Assembly: GCF_027244095.1 (NCBI RefSeq)
Contig: NC_069659.1
Location: 358,603,250 to 358,667,249 of the forward strand
DNA length: 64,000 nt
DNA from: Hemicordylus capensis
Lineage: Eukaryota; Chordata; Lepidosauria; Squamata; Cordylidae
Reading direction: 5' to 3'
The notes below the pieces were generated by a model. The model did no database searches, was not told the DNA's origin, and saw only the letters and a program-made list of their open reading frames with translations. Position 1 is the first letter of the stretch; each line of letters opens with the position of its first letter. Made by a program: the position numbers and the translations under genes. This document shows, one piece after another, positions 33,513 to 45,240 of the stretch.

Positions 33513-36500
33513 TTGATGTTCCTCATCAACCAATGGCTTTGGGCTCTTTTCATTTTCCTCCAATTCCGAAGATATTCACTGGTGGCCACTGGAGAGAAAA
33601 AGTTGTTCTCCTGTAGACCATGGAAGCCAGAGTGAAGGCAAGTTCCAAAGCCTGAAGGATGGTCCTGATCTGGATGGAAAGACTACATGGTGAAAGAGGT
33701 ACTAGCACAGCAATAGAAGCAGCAGCAGCAGCAATCAACCAGGTACACAGGCAGAAACTGTCCTGGGTGACGAAGCCAGATCAGGGGAGGAAATAAAGAA
33801 GCGGGGGGGGGGGGGCGATGTGCTTGTCCATTCTGGTTCCTTGGGCTTGATCCATGATGCTAACCCAAGGGCTGAGCAATGGACGGGGGGGGGGGGGGGG
33901 GGCTCACCCATGTTTTGATCCTCCAGCATCCTTGTTAATGGAAAACTCCTTCCAGCCCTGACCCACCCAACTCTCTGCTGCTGTCCCTCCCTTTTGACAA
34001 CAAAGGACCCCTCTTGGTCCCATAGGATGGTGGTCTTCACCCTCAGCCCTCCCCCCCCCCAGCAGCTGTGAGTGGACTTCCTCAGCTGGGCCTGCTCCTC
34101 ATCAGTGACCTGAGGTGGTGGTCAGAGGCCTCTGCTGTATGGGGCTAGCTGGGCTGCCTTCTTTGAGCCCCGGGGGCTCTTTGCAGGGCTCTGGGGCCAT
34201 GTGTGAGAGTGTGTGGCAGAACAGAAGGGGCTTGCAGGATGGACTGTGGGCATCTGTTGCTCCATTTCTCTGTGTTGCTGCCAGCTGTGTGGCTCTCTGC
34301 TGGGGCTGAGGGAGCGAGTGTGTCCTGCTGATGGTCCGTGCCATTCCCCAAACCTCCATGAGAAGCGAGTGAGCGCCACTGGCCAGGGACACCCTCTTCC
34401 TGCGTGCTGCTGAGGCATGGAGCTTGGTTGCTACTCTGACGCCCCAAGCAGCAGCTCCACAGAGTTCCTCAGCCACTCCTTCTTCCTGAAGCGGCTTCTG
34501 CATGGAGGAGGCTGTTGGCTGCCACACGCGCCTGTGAAGCCTGAGGTCAGGAAGCAGCCGTGGATGCTCCTGCTCTCTGCGGCATCACAGGGCCGGTCCA
34601 GCCCTGGTCAGAAGCCTTTGCTCCTCCGAGATCCCCCCAAGCAGGTCTCCGTCACAAATTGCCAGTTGGCGGCGGGAGTGATTTACGGAGTTCACGCAGG
34701 AGCAGAGTCAATTAAGGTCACATTTCTGTGTTGCTAAACAACAGGCAGTTCTGGGCCCAGGCCGCTGCTGAAAAGACGTCAAAGGGCCGCCCCCTTGGAG
34801 CGGGCCTTTGGAGAAGGTTCAAAGGAAGACAAAACAAAAGGCGGGTTCTGTGGTGTCTCTGCCCTCCTGCCATTGTCCCTTTCAGGGCCTGGGTGCCTTC
34901 CTGGAAAGAAAGGGGCTGCTAATGGGGCCAGGGGGAGTTTTTAATTGTCCCCTGCGGACAATGTGGCCTCATTGAGGCTGGTCTCATTACAGAGCCATCT
35001 GAAGCGCTTGAGAAGGATTCTTCCCACTGATTAGCACCCAGAGCAGAAAACCTCTTTCACCAGCCAAGCAGGGTCCTGGTGCCCTGGGTGTCCTCCTCAC
35101 CTGGACTCTGGTGGAGGCGGGGGGGGGGAGAGGAGGAGGAGGGCAGCGGCCAGTCCCTGGGGATTCCAACTTGGCAGCTGCGGAAGAGCAACCCCCAAGC
35201 CAGGGCCTGTCTGCACCACGGCTGGCTTCACCTGTCCTTGGGAGGGACCAAGCTCATGCTGCCTCCTTCGTTTTCCCCCCCGTGGAAGGAGAGGCAGGCA
35301 GCAGCCCAGGGGTGGCTGGCCCGTCTGGCTCAGCCCCAGCCAGCCTCATGCCACTGGGCAGAGCAGCCCCAAGCAACCCCTGTCTGTCTGTCTGTCCTCA
35401 CGGGCGGGAAAGGAGCACTCACAAGAGCCAAGAATGCAATGGGGTGGGGGGTGGGCTTTAATCTCCTGGGCTGCACTGTGCCCGGAGGAGGCATCGAGGC
35501 AAACCGGCCGCCAGCTCCAAATGGCCTTCTGCTGGGGCCTGGACAAGCAGCCCTTGGCGTCTCCAGAGCTCCAGTGGTCGTGTGTGCTGCAGGCCCCCCT
35601 CCTGCCTTGCCCCAAGCTGTGACCTTTATGCCCTCCCCCACACTGCCCATCTAGACAATCCAGTTGGGAAAGAGAAGCCTTTTCACCTGGGGAGGGGCTC
35701 AGCCTGGGGGGGGGCATTTGTCAGGACACCGCCTCAAGTGAAGGGCTTCTCTCCCTCCATACAATGGCCTTGATCTTCCCCTGGCACTTAATACAGTGCT
35801 GTTGTTTGGCAGTGGCTATGGCAATGGCCATGATCCTTCTTGGTTTACTCACAAGTAAAGCCTATTCAGCAAAGCCACCCCACCCACCCCCCGCAGTATT
35901 AACCAGTAGGCCCGGAACCCATCTCCCTCACTCCTTCCCTCTCTCTGGCCAGGAATGTGAGGACCTGGGGGTTGCCCCTGAAGCGTGGCACTCTCCGTCC
36001 AGCCTCTTTCACGGCTTTCAGAATCGAGCCCAGCACACTCTCTAGCCAGGAGGCTGACAGCCAGCCTTGCAGAGCCACTGTTGATGCATGGGCAGGGGTG
36101 AGGGAAGCAGGGCCTAGTGGCCAGGCGCAGTTCCTGGTGCAGCTCTGGGCCCTGCCTGCAAGGGTGGGTAGTTGTGGCATACACGATGGCGCTGTCTGGG
36201 CAGAGGAGCGGACAGCCTCTGCTCCTTCCCTTCCCTTTCTCTGGTGGCCAGAGGCAAGTGAGGTGTTGAGTGGCAGCAGGGAGGCAACCTGCCACTCGGA
36301 TGACACCCCAAGAATCTGCTGCTTGAGGCAACTGGCTCACCTCGCCTCATGGAAGGGCCGCCTCTGTCTCTGGGGCTGGGGGGATGACAATCTGATAGGA
36401 ACTTGAAGGATGGACTAGATTCTAGAGCATGAGCCACAGTTGAATAGCGTTGTGCCTTTGGGGAGTTTCACAAGGACCTGGAGGCAATTGCCACCAAAGC

Positions 36501-36770
36501 CTCCCAGCAGCTGAAGAGGGAGGTTCCATTTCTCAAGTATGTCTAATTGCCTCTAATACGTCTTTCCCACATGAATTTCTGGAATCTAAAAGCCATCTGA
36601 GTGAGTGGCTGTTACTTCACCGGCCTGCAGTGAGTCCAGACACGCATTAGGTGAGGTGTGAGGAAGGATTTCCTTTGGTCTGCCCTGGACTGCCCGTCTT
36701 TGTGTGACCCTGGGAGCTCTTCCAGCAGGTAATATATTCCAGCCTCTATATTCCAAGAGATAAAGCAAGA
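33513..36770. other. Unique intergenic DNA, no gene seen
   Basis: No coding signal. Poly-G runs lie at about 33805-33815 and 33883-33902 (possible G-quadruplexes). Bases 34630-34760 and 34920-35010 are moderate-GC blocks with TCAATTAA and TTTTTAATTG motifs that could be regulatory; this is a guess from composition. Confidence 0.45.
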
Positions 36771-36972
36771 AATCCACGCAATGTTCAAGGCCATCAAATA
36801 ACATACTTGGTGCCATCTGCTGGAATCCATGAAAAGGTCATGTTTTTTCAAACTCCTTTTATTGTAGCTTTAAAAACTCACAGCTTTTTCGTGGATTGCC
36901 ACAGACTGCCTGCAGACAGCACTAAGAATATTTGGTGATGATACCCTTGAACATTGTGTGGATTTTTGGTTT
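36771..36972. repeat. Inverted repeat, about 30-bp arms
   Basis: 'atccacgcaatgttcaaggc' near 36775 is mirrored by 'cccttgaacattgtgtggat' ending near 36965. The pair is about 200 bp long and looks like a small foldback or MITE relic of unknown family. Confidence 0.6.
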
Positions 36973-37044
36973 TCTCTCCCATCGTAATTTGTGCCAAAGC
37001 TGGGATATATCATTGTCTGAAACAGTACTGGCTGACATAATGAA

Positions 37045-37143
37045 GAAAATTACTCAAAGTAGCCCCATTGAAATTAAAAGCACAAGTTTGGCAAAGCCTA
37101 ACTTGCTCTTTTCTTTTCAATGGGACTGCTCTGAGTAATTTTC
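37045..37143. repeat. 99-nt hairpin with a 44-bp stem
   Basis: Left arm 37045-37088 and right arm 37100-37143 pair at 37 of 44 positions around an 11-base loop (tggcaaagcct). The size and loop are like a long pre-miRNA or a tiny foldback transposon. The motif 'cccattgaaa' in the stem reminds me of interspersed lizard DNA repeats. Transcription direction is unknown. Confidence 0.75.
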
Positions 37144-38353
37144 CTCTCATCGTGTCAGTCACTAGGTCTAGAATTAAAGAAGAGGGAGGGGGAAATGCCA
37201 ACTTTATCCACATGATGCATAATTTAATAACCTGTCATGTCTCCCAGTAGTTGCCCTTTTTCTAAAGGGAAAAGCCTCAAACTCTGTAGCCTTTCTTTGT
37301 AAGGAAGGTCTTCTAGCCCTGGTCATTTTGGCTGTCCCTTTCTGCACCGCTTACAGTCCTTTACCAGGGGTGTAGCATCCGTTGGGCAAGGGGGGACCAC
37401 TGTCCCCTGGCCCACAGCCTCAAGGCCCACCCCCCCTGCCCTCTCCAGGACGAGTTGCCCAAAGTTCTCCGGCTTGTCCTGGACCACAGGCAAGCTAAGC
37501 AGCCTGCTGTGGATTTTCTTTCTGCCAAGCAGCTGCTTCTCCCGCCTTCTGTGCCTGCTTATTCCATGCTGTATGTGAGTGTTACCTAGTTTTGGTCTCT
37601 TCCATGCCCACCCAGAAGAGAGAGCGTGAGGCATGAGGTGCTGAGAGGGAGGAGAGGTGGGGAGCGGACCAAAGCACAAAGGCCAAGTGTGGAGCACGGT
37701 ACCTCCAAAGGGAGCACTCCTTCCCGTTCTCTCCCTTGTCCCTCACCTTGTGCTGTGTGGACTCAGTGTGCGCTGTGTGGGCTGCGTGTGCGGGCTGCTT
37801 GTGTCGCCCCCCCCCCCGCTTGCCAGAGACAGGAGGGAAGAACCTGAAGATGATTAAGCTGTGGCCTTGTGTGGAGGAGGAGGGGGGAGGACATGCGCGA
37901 GCAGGAGAGCGAGAGCTGAGAGGGCCTGCCACCACCACCACGTGCACATGGGCTGAGTGAGGCCTCTATGCTCCCCGCTGGGCACACACTGGCTCGTGCA
38001 TGTTTACTCCCCACCCTCCCCGTCCCCTTTCCAAGGAGAGCCTGATTGCTCAGAGGCAGAGTTCCATTCCCCACCCCCTGTGTCACAACCTGTGTGTATG
38101 TGACACTAGGGGTTTTTGGCCTGGCGTGTGCCTCACTTTCCACTTACATGGACCTGCATGGTTTGCCATTTCTTCTGGACAATTTGGAGAGACCTTGTGA
38201 ATCTTGCAGACATTATGCCCTGCGGTCAGGTGGCCTCCAATGGGGTTTGACCACTCATCTCACCCTAGATCCTGGGCACCTCCCAGGATGATGTTGAGCG
38301 TTCCCTTCCCATAAGCAGCTGGTCCAAGTTTACTTAAGACATTTTGTTTATTT
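37144..38353. other. Intergenic, no gene seen
   Basis: Bases 37365-37420 begin 'caggggtgtagcatccgttg', similar to a hAT terminal sequence, but no matching end was found. Confidence 0.4.
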
Positions 38354-38694
38354 GGGCCAAACTACACAATAAATGCTTGCTTGGGCCTGCACATTTGTTT
38401 GTTTGTTTGTCTGTTGAGCGAAGTAGCAGACAGGGGAGGGTCAGGATCAGTGCCAGGGGAAGCTGCCCTTCCTCCAGGGCTAAAAGCAGCCTTGGGAGGG
38501 GGAGGGGGTCCACTGGGACTGTGGTGTGGCAGAAAAGGGTAACACACACACACACGCTGTGGCCTCAGCATCGATCACTCCAGTGCCCCCCCTCACAAAC
38601 ACACACACACACACACACACACACCTGCGTTTTAGCTAACAAACAAATAATTCTGCAGGGTCAGAATTATGCTTGTTGAGTGTGTAGTTTGGCC
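38354..38694 (+). mobile_element. Short inverted-repeat element, GGGCCAAACTACAC family
   Basis: 341 bp with 14-15-bp inverted ends: GGGCCAAACTACACA at the left and GTGTGTAGTTTGGCCC at the right. TTT lies immediately outside both ends. The inside is dominated by simple repeats (tttg)n and (CA)n, with no coding capacity. A 3-bp duplication would fit a Harbinger-type element; one copy cannot prove that. Confidence 0.6.
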
Positions 38695-41200
38695 CTTTGA
38701 CATGGCCCGAATGTCAGTTTTCCTGATCCATGTCAGGCTAGTTGAAGTCAGGTTCTCCCATTTTCACGTGGACTTTCTCAGATTCTTCATCCAAAGGGCT
38801 CAAAAATCAGAATGGTGAATTTGGCATTTGCAGGTCTTTTGTGTTTTTGCTGAGGTTTCGTGTTTGCATGTGCATGTGTGTGCACAATCGCTTGTTCTTG
38901 GTGAGCCTGAAGAAGCAGGAATAATTCTTGGCCCAATTAAATCTTTTCCCATTCTTGCTTGCCAGATGTTCTCAGTGGTGGCAACAAGGCATTTTTTCCA
39001 CACACCCAGGAAGGCCGGCTTCCTCCCTTCTAATGTTGAAGATTGGTCAGTTGCCAGTTTTGCAGGACAAGGGCATGAAGAATTGAGCAAATTACGTCTT
39101 GCCTGCCAACAGGCAGGTGTGGAATTATAACCAATGCCTGGAGCTCACAGCAGAGCAGACCCTGCCTTTGTCATTCCCAAAGGCAAATTCTCATTTGGTC
39201 TCCATTCTGCCCCATGCTGAGAAGTTTGTGTTTGCCTTGGAGCTTCCCCTGTGAGCAAGATCTGATCACCTGGGGACCGGAGGAAGCCAGCACACCGAGG
39301 GAGAAAGTCGCAGAGATTCCCCCCACAGGCTTTGCATCTAGCTAGCAGGGGCTGGGGGCGGGAGGGGCACTTTTCGTGGCAAGCCCATCCTGCACCTTAC
39401 CGGTCAGCCCAAGCAATCAAGTAATGAAGTGAACCTTAGAGGAAGGGAGGGGGGCCTCTGCTCAAGAGCCAGGCTCGGGATGACCCCGCAGTGTTGCAAA
39501 ATGGACTCAGATGCACTTCTCCAAATTGGAGTTCAAGGACAGAACGAAGAACTTTTGCCTCTTGATTCAGCCTTTGAGACAAAGTCTCCATTACATTCCT
39601 ATTAGACGCCCAGCGCCCAGGGTGTTGCTAAGCTAAGCGGATTAGGGTTCTTGGCGCACCACCGCATGGGTCTCTCTGCAAATGGGCCGTCAAAAGAAAC
39701 CCTTGTTCGACAGCATTCTCTCTGAAGCCTGTTGCTTCCCTTCCTTTGCTCCCAGTAGGTGGAGACCGAGGTGGGCTTCCTCCTCCTCCTCCTCCTCCTC
39801 CTCGGTGGCCCTCGGTTCTCCAGGGGCTCTTCTTTGCTCCCAGCACCCCCCCCCCCCGCAGCCTCTTCCCAATTCCTGAATCAAGCAGGAGCTTTCGTGC
39901 TTGGTCCAGTCGCGCTGGAAAGGGCTCTGGATCCTTGCCCTGCCCCAGCAGTGGGTGGGGCTGCCCCTTTGCCTGGGGGGGAGGGGAGGACGGAGTCCCC
40001 CTCACAGCTGCAGCAGCAGGCTCTGCCGAGAGAGGCGCACAGATGTGGCCATTCCCCCTGCGTGCCAGGCTGACACGACGCTTCCCAAAGGCCTTTCTCC
40101 GGCATTTGTTACTTCTTGATTATCGGAGAGGGGCTTGCCTTTGCTTCGGAAGCCGTCGGCTGGGGAGAAGGGAGGAAGCGCGCCCTGGTTGCCAGGCACC
40201 TGAGGCGCAGAGGCCCTTCTTCCCTCCCCCAGGCCGGGCTCTCCATTGTAGCAGAGCAGCAGGTAGCCGTGGCAGGCAAGGTCACTGCTCTGTCCAGCCC
40301 CGGGGCCCTTTTGTGCGGCCCTCTCCTGCCTGCTGCACATTTGTCCGAAGATGTGAAAGGTCAGGCCCATGCCGAGGCGCCCTACCTGGGCCTTTGTCTC
40401 TGCGGCTGGCAAGAGCTGACAGAAATAACTTGCTGGAAAGCAGTTGCTGGGGAGGGGGGAGGGAGGGGGAGGGAGGGCAAGGAAGCTTGCTTGCAACATC
40501 TGCATGGAAAGGGAGGGGGAGCCGCAGAGAGCGGAGGGGGGGGCCTTTGCCTCCTCCTTGCCCCCTCGTTCCCCAGCTGGGCTGGCTCTGGGGCGGGATC
40601 TTCTTCTTGAGGGGCTTCTGTTCCTGGCTCAGCAGGGCTTGTCCAGACCTTCCCTTTCCGACTCTTCTTGCAGCAGCAGGCAGAACGAAGGCCCCTCCCG
40701 CCCCACTGCAGTTTCTGGTGCAGCCAGGTTGGTGCCCCAGAAGCGCCTGATGCAGCCTGCACCGCATGATCCCAAGCAGGCTCCCCTCTCCGTGTCTGTG
40801 TTGCTGGGAAGCAAAAGTGCTTCTGCCCCCCTGCACTGTTTCTTGCAGTGCCTAGAAAGAGGCAGCACTAAGAACAGCATGGCTTGCAAGGGCAGGTCGG
40901 AGCACTAACTTGCGAGTAAACCTGTTCGTGGGTAGGTGCCCCTGACTGGCATGTCAAGAAGCAGCCAACCTGACTGGGGGCAGGAGCAGCAAACATGGCG
41001 GCAGCACCCCGTCAGAGAGGCCCTTCACAATGAGGGGGCCCGTGGTCTGCGCTGCGCACAATGCTCGTCTCGCCTCCCGTGCTGGGCCTGCTGGTGGGTT
41101 CAGACTAACAATGATCATCAGAGACAGGATCCTCCCTTTCAATTGGCAGATTAGGGTGATAACCACAAACTGGCAGACCCATCTGCAGGAAGCAGATCTG
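38695..41200. other. Unique intergenic DNA, no gene seen
   Basis: The long frame at 39746-40750 crosses (TCC)n and poly-C runs and has no domain. Bases 39400-39650 and 40060-40140 look like possible conserved noncoding blocks (low simple-repeat content, homeodomain-like ATTA/TAAT and TGATTAT). Confidence 0.4.
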
Positions 41201-41203
41201 CAA

Positions 41204-41494
41204 GGAGAGCTGGTCTTGTGGTAGCAAGCATGAATTGTCCCCTTTGCTAAGCAGGGTCCACCCTGGTTGCATTTACATGTGAGCACTGCGAGATATTCCC
41301 CTGAGAGGATGAGGCCACTCTGAGAAGAGCATTCAGGTTCCCAGTTCCCTCCCTGGCAGCAGCATCTCCAAGACAGGCCTGAGAGAGACTCCTGCCGGCA
41401 AACGTGGAGAAGCCACTGCCAATCTGTGTATACAACACTGAGCTAGATGGACCAATGGTCAGTCTCGGTATATGGCAGCTTCCTATGCTCCTAG
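41204..41494 (+). mobile_element. 5S-rRNA-headed SINE, complete-looking
   Basis: It begins 'ggagagctggtcttgtggta'. The 5S-like 'gctaagcagggtccaccctg' follows at about 41249. The body reads 'gagaagccactgccaatctg', 'gctagatggaccaatggtca' and 'ggcagcttcctatgctccta'. It has no introns or coding capacity. The 5S-like part keeps the internal promoter region order, so pol III origin is likely. Confidence 0.87.
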
Positions 41495-41983
41495 CTTGAC
41501 AGGTAGGAATTTCAGACAGTTCACCTGTCCAAAGTTGTTACCTGCCTGGTTTTGGTGTGCTTGGGCTTGTGAAACCATTGGTGGTCTGTGTCTGAGATCC
41601 TGTCAGGTAGCCATCCCTGGCCATTTCCCCAAAACAGACACATGCCCGCCTGTCAAACAGTGCTGCCACCCAGCTGTTTGGGCTACTCTTGTGCCAGCAG
41701 AGCAGGCCGTGGGTTCCAAGATGGGAGTTCTGGCAAGAGGCAATTTCAGGCCATGATTCCAGCTCAGACACCTCCTCTGTTTCCATGAGTCCAGAAAAGG
41801 GGAGTGAACGGGGCAGCTAGAATGGCCTGGGGGGTACCAGCTTCAGGGCAGCCAGTCCTTCCCCAACAGTCACCTGACTGGTTTTGTGACCCATGTGCCT
41901 GGAAAACCACCAGTGGCCCAGATGAGAAGAGCTGACAAGTACCATTTCATGCCCATCTGCCGCTGTGATCCCAGAAACGGAAC
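41495..41983. other. Intergenic, no gene seen
   Basis: Nothing recognised. Confidence 0.4.
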
Positions 41984-43959
41984 TGTAGTGATCAGCCTCC
42001 TCTCCCTCTAAAGAGTGAGAGGCTGCCTGTCTTGACTGGCAGGCAGGCTGGTGAACTCCAGGGTTCAGCCAATCAGCACACCAGGTGGGTGGGACCTAAG
42101 GAGCTGTTGCCAGGAAAGTCTTTGTTAGAAAGAAACTAGGCTGGAGGTGCTTATTAGGAGGTGTGGCAGATTAAAGCCTTTGTCTCAGAGCAAGCTCATG
42201 TGAGGGAAAGAAATGCTGGATCATCCCTGCTTAACTGCAGGACTAGGCTTCTCCTAAAACCTTTCTGCAATATCGATAGATTCAGAAGGCTGCCACCAGA
42301 TCTCTCCTATAGGCTACTCTGAATGAGAATTGATCAAAGATTCCTGTTCACCTTTTCCTCCTTGCTGACAAGCAAGTGTATAAGTCCAATTGTCCTCCCT
42401 AGCCCGCTGCACGTGGAGTTAAATTGTTAATCTGGCCAAGCTCTCATCAAGATGCATTTTGCACCAAAGAAAATCCCCCTTTGCCCCCATTTTCCTGAGT
42501 TAAAAACCATCTCAGAGAGGCTTTTAAAAAGGAAAGAACTAAAAAAAACCAGTTTTATTTAATTACTACAGACTGCTTCCGTCTGAGGCCTTCCCAGCTT
42601 CTAAATCCAGTTTAAAAGACTTAGTAGGGTACAAAAATAGATTGTCTGGGGCACATTTAAATGTCTAAAGAGTATTTTGCAATGCCCCAGGTAGGATTGG
42701 CCATAGGCTAGTGTTTCTTATTTTAATTACGTTGCAGGTAAACAATACTAGTACAGTATCGGGTATATACAAAGCACATACACCATAGAAATAGAAATAT
42801 GAATGCAAAGTCTGACTAAACAAACTTTTCCCTAGACTAAACTTCTCTTTTCCTTGAACTCACCTAATTCCTGAAGAGAAACAAGTTGCCTGCAATCCTT
42901 TCGTTTAAAGATCTACAGAGTTATTCCATGAGAGAAACCTCCATGCCATTTCGACCATGAGGAAGCAAACTTCATTGCCCCTCACTAAGCCCTTCTGCAC
43001 GCGCTTCTCTCTTCTTATTCCCAGAATTCCCTGCAACCAGTCTCCAGGTCCCATCCACCTGGTGTACTGATTGGCTGCCCGGGAATTCACCAGTCTGTCA
43101 GTCGAGACAAGGGTTCACTCCCTGTTAATTCTTTAGGGGGAGCGTTGGCTGATCACTATAGGAGGACATGTGGCTATGGAGGTTGGCTGCAGGAGAATGA
43201 CTGTAGCTTTTGGATGATAGAACTGCAGGGGCTTTATTCTCAACCAGAGTTTGATGAATTCAAGGAAAAAGGAAGCCAAGGCTTGTGACTTTGGAAGTTT
43301 AGGGCAGGAGAAAGTGGTTTAGTAAGAGTTTGAGCTAGAATTTCTATTTCTTTGGTGTGTGTACTTTTGCATGTTCCTGATACCGTTCTATTCTTAGCCC
43401 TAACCCTAACCCTGAAACGTAGTTAAAATAAGAAACACTAGCCTACGCCCATCCTACCTAGGGCTTTGCAAAAGACTCTATAAACATTTAAATGTTCCTC
43501 AGACAACCTATTTTTGTAACCTACTAAGTATTTTTTTAACTGTATTTAAAAACTGAGAAAACCTAAGATGGAAGCAGTCTGTAGTAATTGAATAAAACTG
43601 GGGTTTTTTAGTTCTTTTCTTTTTACAAGCCTCTCTGGGTTGGTTTTTAACTCAGGAAAAAGCAGGGCCCATGCAGGGGGTTCTCTGGTGTTAACACATC
43701 TTCAAACATTCAGCAGCTATTGGTTTTCTCACTACATGTAGGCTTGCACGTAGAATATTTTTGTATTTAACAAAATAGAGTTTTCCCTGGGATTCCACCC
43801 CCAGCCCAGGGAGGTTCAAGCTCTGTCAATAAGAGGGGTGGTGGCAGCAGCATTTTGAACCTACGGCTAATACAGAATAGTTTTAGGAGAAGCCTAGCCA
43901 GGCAGCTCAAGCAGGGACGATTCAGCATTTATTTCCCTCACATGAGCTTGCTCTGAGAC
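41984..43959 (+). mobile_element. LTR of an ERV/LTR element, carrying another LTR inside
   Basis: It starts TGTAGTGATCAGCC like the solo LTR at 19543. It is interrupted at 42161 by a reversed LTR and resumes at 43161, ending near 'gcttgctctgagac'. Without the insert it is about 970 bp. A polyadenylation signal (GAATAAAA) lies near 43598. A short telomere-like (CCCTAA)n stretch is at about 43397-43412. No internal genes; an old, non-functional copy. Confidence 0.68.
42162..43160 (-). mobile_element. Solo LTR inserted in reverse into a related LTR
   Basis: 999 bp, of the same family as its host. It is flanked by a 5-bp duplication GGAGG (42157-42161 and 43161-43165). The inside matches the host LTR in reversed order throughout, including the reversed polyadenylation region near 42550. 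It is a fossil without coding capacity, younger than the LTR it interrupts. Confidence 0.72.
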
Positions 43960-43969
43960 TGACAATGAG

Positions 43970-44230
43970 GCGGGTCTCACGATCTGTGAGACTCGCTTTT
44001 GTAACAACTGCGGGGAGAGCGGGCTAAGCCCGCTCTCCCTGCAGACGAGCGGGCAGGGAGCCCTGGGTGGCCGGATCGGCCGCCCACACGGTTGCGAGCT
44101 CCGTGTCGGAGCTGGCAGGGTGTGGGGGGAGCGGGGCCGCATGACCCCCGCAAGCCCCAGTATGCCCTGCGCAAGTGCGCAGGGGATACTGGGGAGACCC
44201 CCGGAGCTGGGAGGTGGCTTTTCGCCTCCC
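43970..44230. repeat. Cluster of six short hairpins
   Basis: The hairpins are: 43970-43995 (10-bp arms), 44013-44039 (12-bp perfect arms, loop taa), 44065-44085 (9-bp arms), 44097-44113 (7-bp arms), 44155-44194 (19-bp arms with one mismatch, 2-base loop) and 44209-44230 (6-bp arms). The block is very CpG-rich. It begins about 10 bases after an LTR ends. No frame runs through it convincingly. It could be a palindrome-rich DNA element or a structured RNA. Confidence 0.7.
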
Positions 44231-44477
44231 GGCCAGGGGTCTACTCATGAAAGGAGGCAGCAATTTCACACAGCCAGTATCACATCCCAACAGTAGACTG
44301 CCTGTCACTGCTGCGGGTACCTTTGGGCAAGAGCAGACTTGCTCAGGGGTCCAGCTCCTGCCCGGGACTCGTGGCTGGAGCATCCAACCTCCAGGGCTGG
44401 GATGAGGCTTTGTTTCTTTGCTTCAGGCCCATGGCTAAGCCAGCCCCCCCCCCCTCCTGCAACCACCTAAGCCAACA
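44231..44477. other. Intergenic, no gene seen
   Basis: Nothing recognised. Confidence 0.4.
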
Positions 44478-44705
44478 AGAGAGCCAGTGTGGTGTAGCGA
44501 TGAGAGTGCTGGACACGGGAGGGGGAGGCTTGGGTCCCAAGCCCCGCTTGGCCGTGAAGTTCCCTTGGGTGCTTGCAGGAGAGCTGCTCTCTCTTGTCCT
44601 AACCTACCTCTCAAGGTTGTTGTGAGGATAAAAGTGGGGGAGAAAGGGCCATGTTTGACACTCTTGTGCTCCTTGGAGGAAGGATCTAATTTCTCTTCTA
44701 AAATA
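44478..44705 (+). mobile_element. Sauria-type tRNA SINE
   Basis: It begins 'agagagccagtgtggtgtag', the usual head of this lizard SINE. It continues 'gagagtgctggacacgggag', 'ctaacctacctctcaaggtt', 'gttgtgaggataaaagtggg' and 'gctccttggaggaaggat'. This is a nearly complete copy. Confidence 0.82.
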
Positions 44706-45059
44706 GATAATAATTTGCCGCCACAAGCAGTATTAGACACAGAACCGCAAGAGCCTGAATGACATCTAGTCTCCTTGAAGGAGACACCTGACTTGACGTT
44801 GGTTGTAAGTGGAGAAGTAACTAAGGCGTCCTGTGGATGGAATGGATTTATGTGTGAATCATCCAGGCAGAATTCCTGGATTAATTACAGAAGAATGTTA
44901 TTGGAATGCCAACAGAGGAGGAAGAAGGTGGGCTGCTGTAGCGTGTCCCAGTTGGGACTCGGGAACTGGCTGCGATGCTGGGAAGTGGTTGCTGCCTTCC
45001 GGGTCCCCCACCCACCAGCACCAGCAGCTCGTCCTAAGGAGGCGCAGCAGTCTCTGCTT

Positions 45060-45240
45060 CCCGGCAGCCTGGCTGCGTCAACAAGAGCCTCCTAAGCCCG
45101 CACAGCTCTACCTTATGGATGGTCAGCCTGCAGGCAGCACGGCTGCTTTCCTTAATGCAGGGGTGGGGCAGGACAGGAGAAACAGGCGTCGCCAGGCTGT
45201 TGGGAAGCAGAGGCCGCTGCGCCTCCTTCGGTGCCCCCCT
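45060..45240 (-). repeat. Foldback family fragment
   Basis: Contains 'cacagctctaccttatggat', 'ggtcagcctgcaggcagca' and 'gggaagcagaggccgctgcg'. These are one arm of the foldback family seen at 52470, 55890 and 57595. Confidence 0.5.

Noticed and set aside
37365-37420. hAT element end (caggggtgtagc)
   Set aside because: Only one end could be found, with no target duplication, so it is not listed as an element.
39746-40750. 334-residue open frame on the plus strand
   Set aside because: It runs through (TCC)n and poly-C and overlaps several equally long frames on the other strand. No domain or splice signals.
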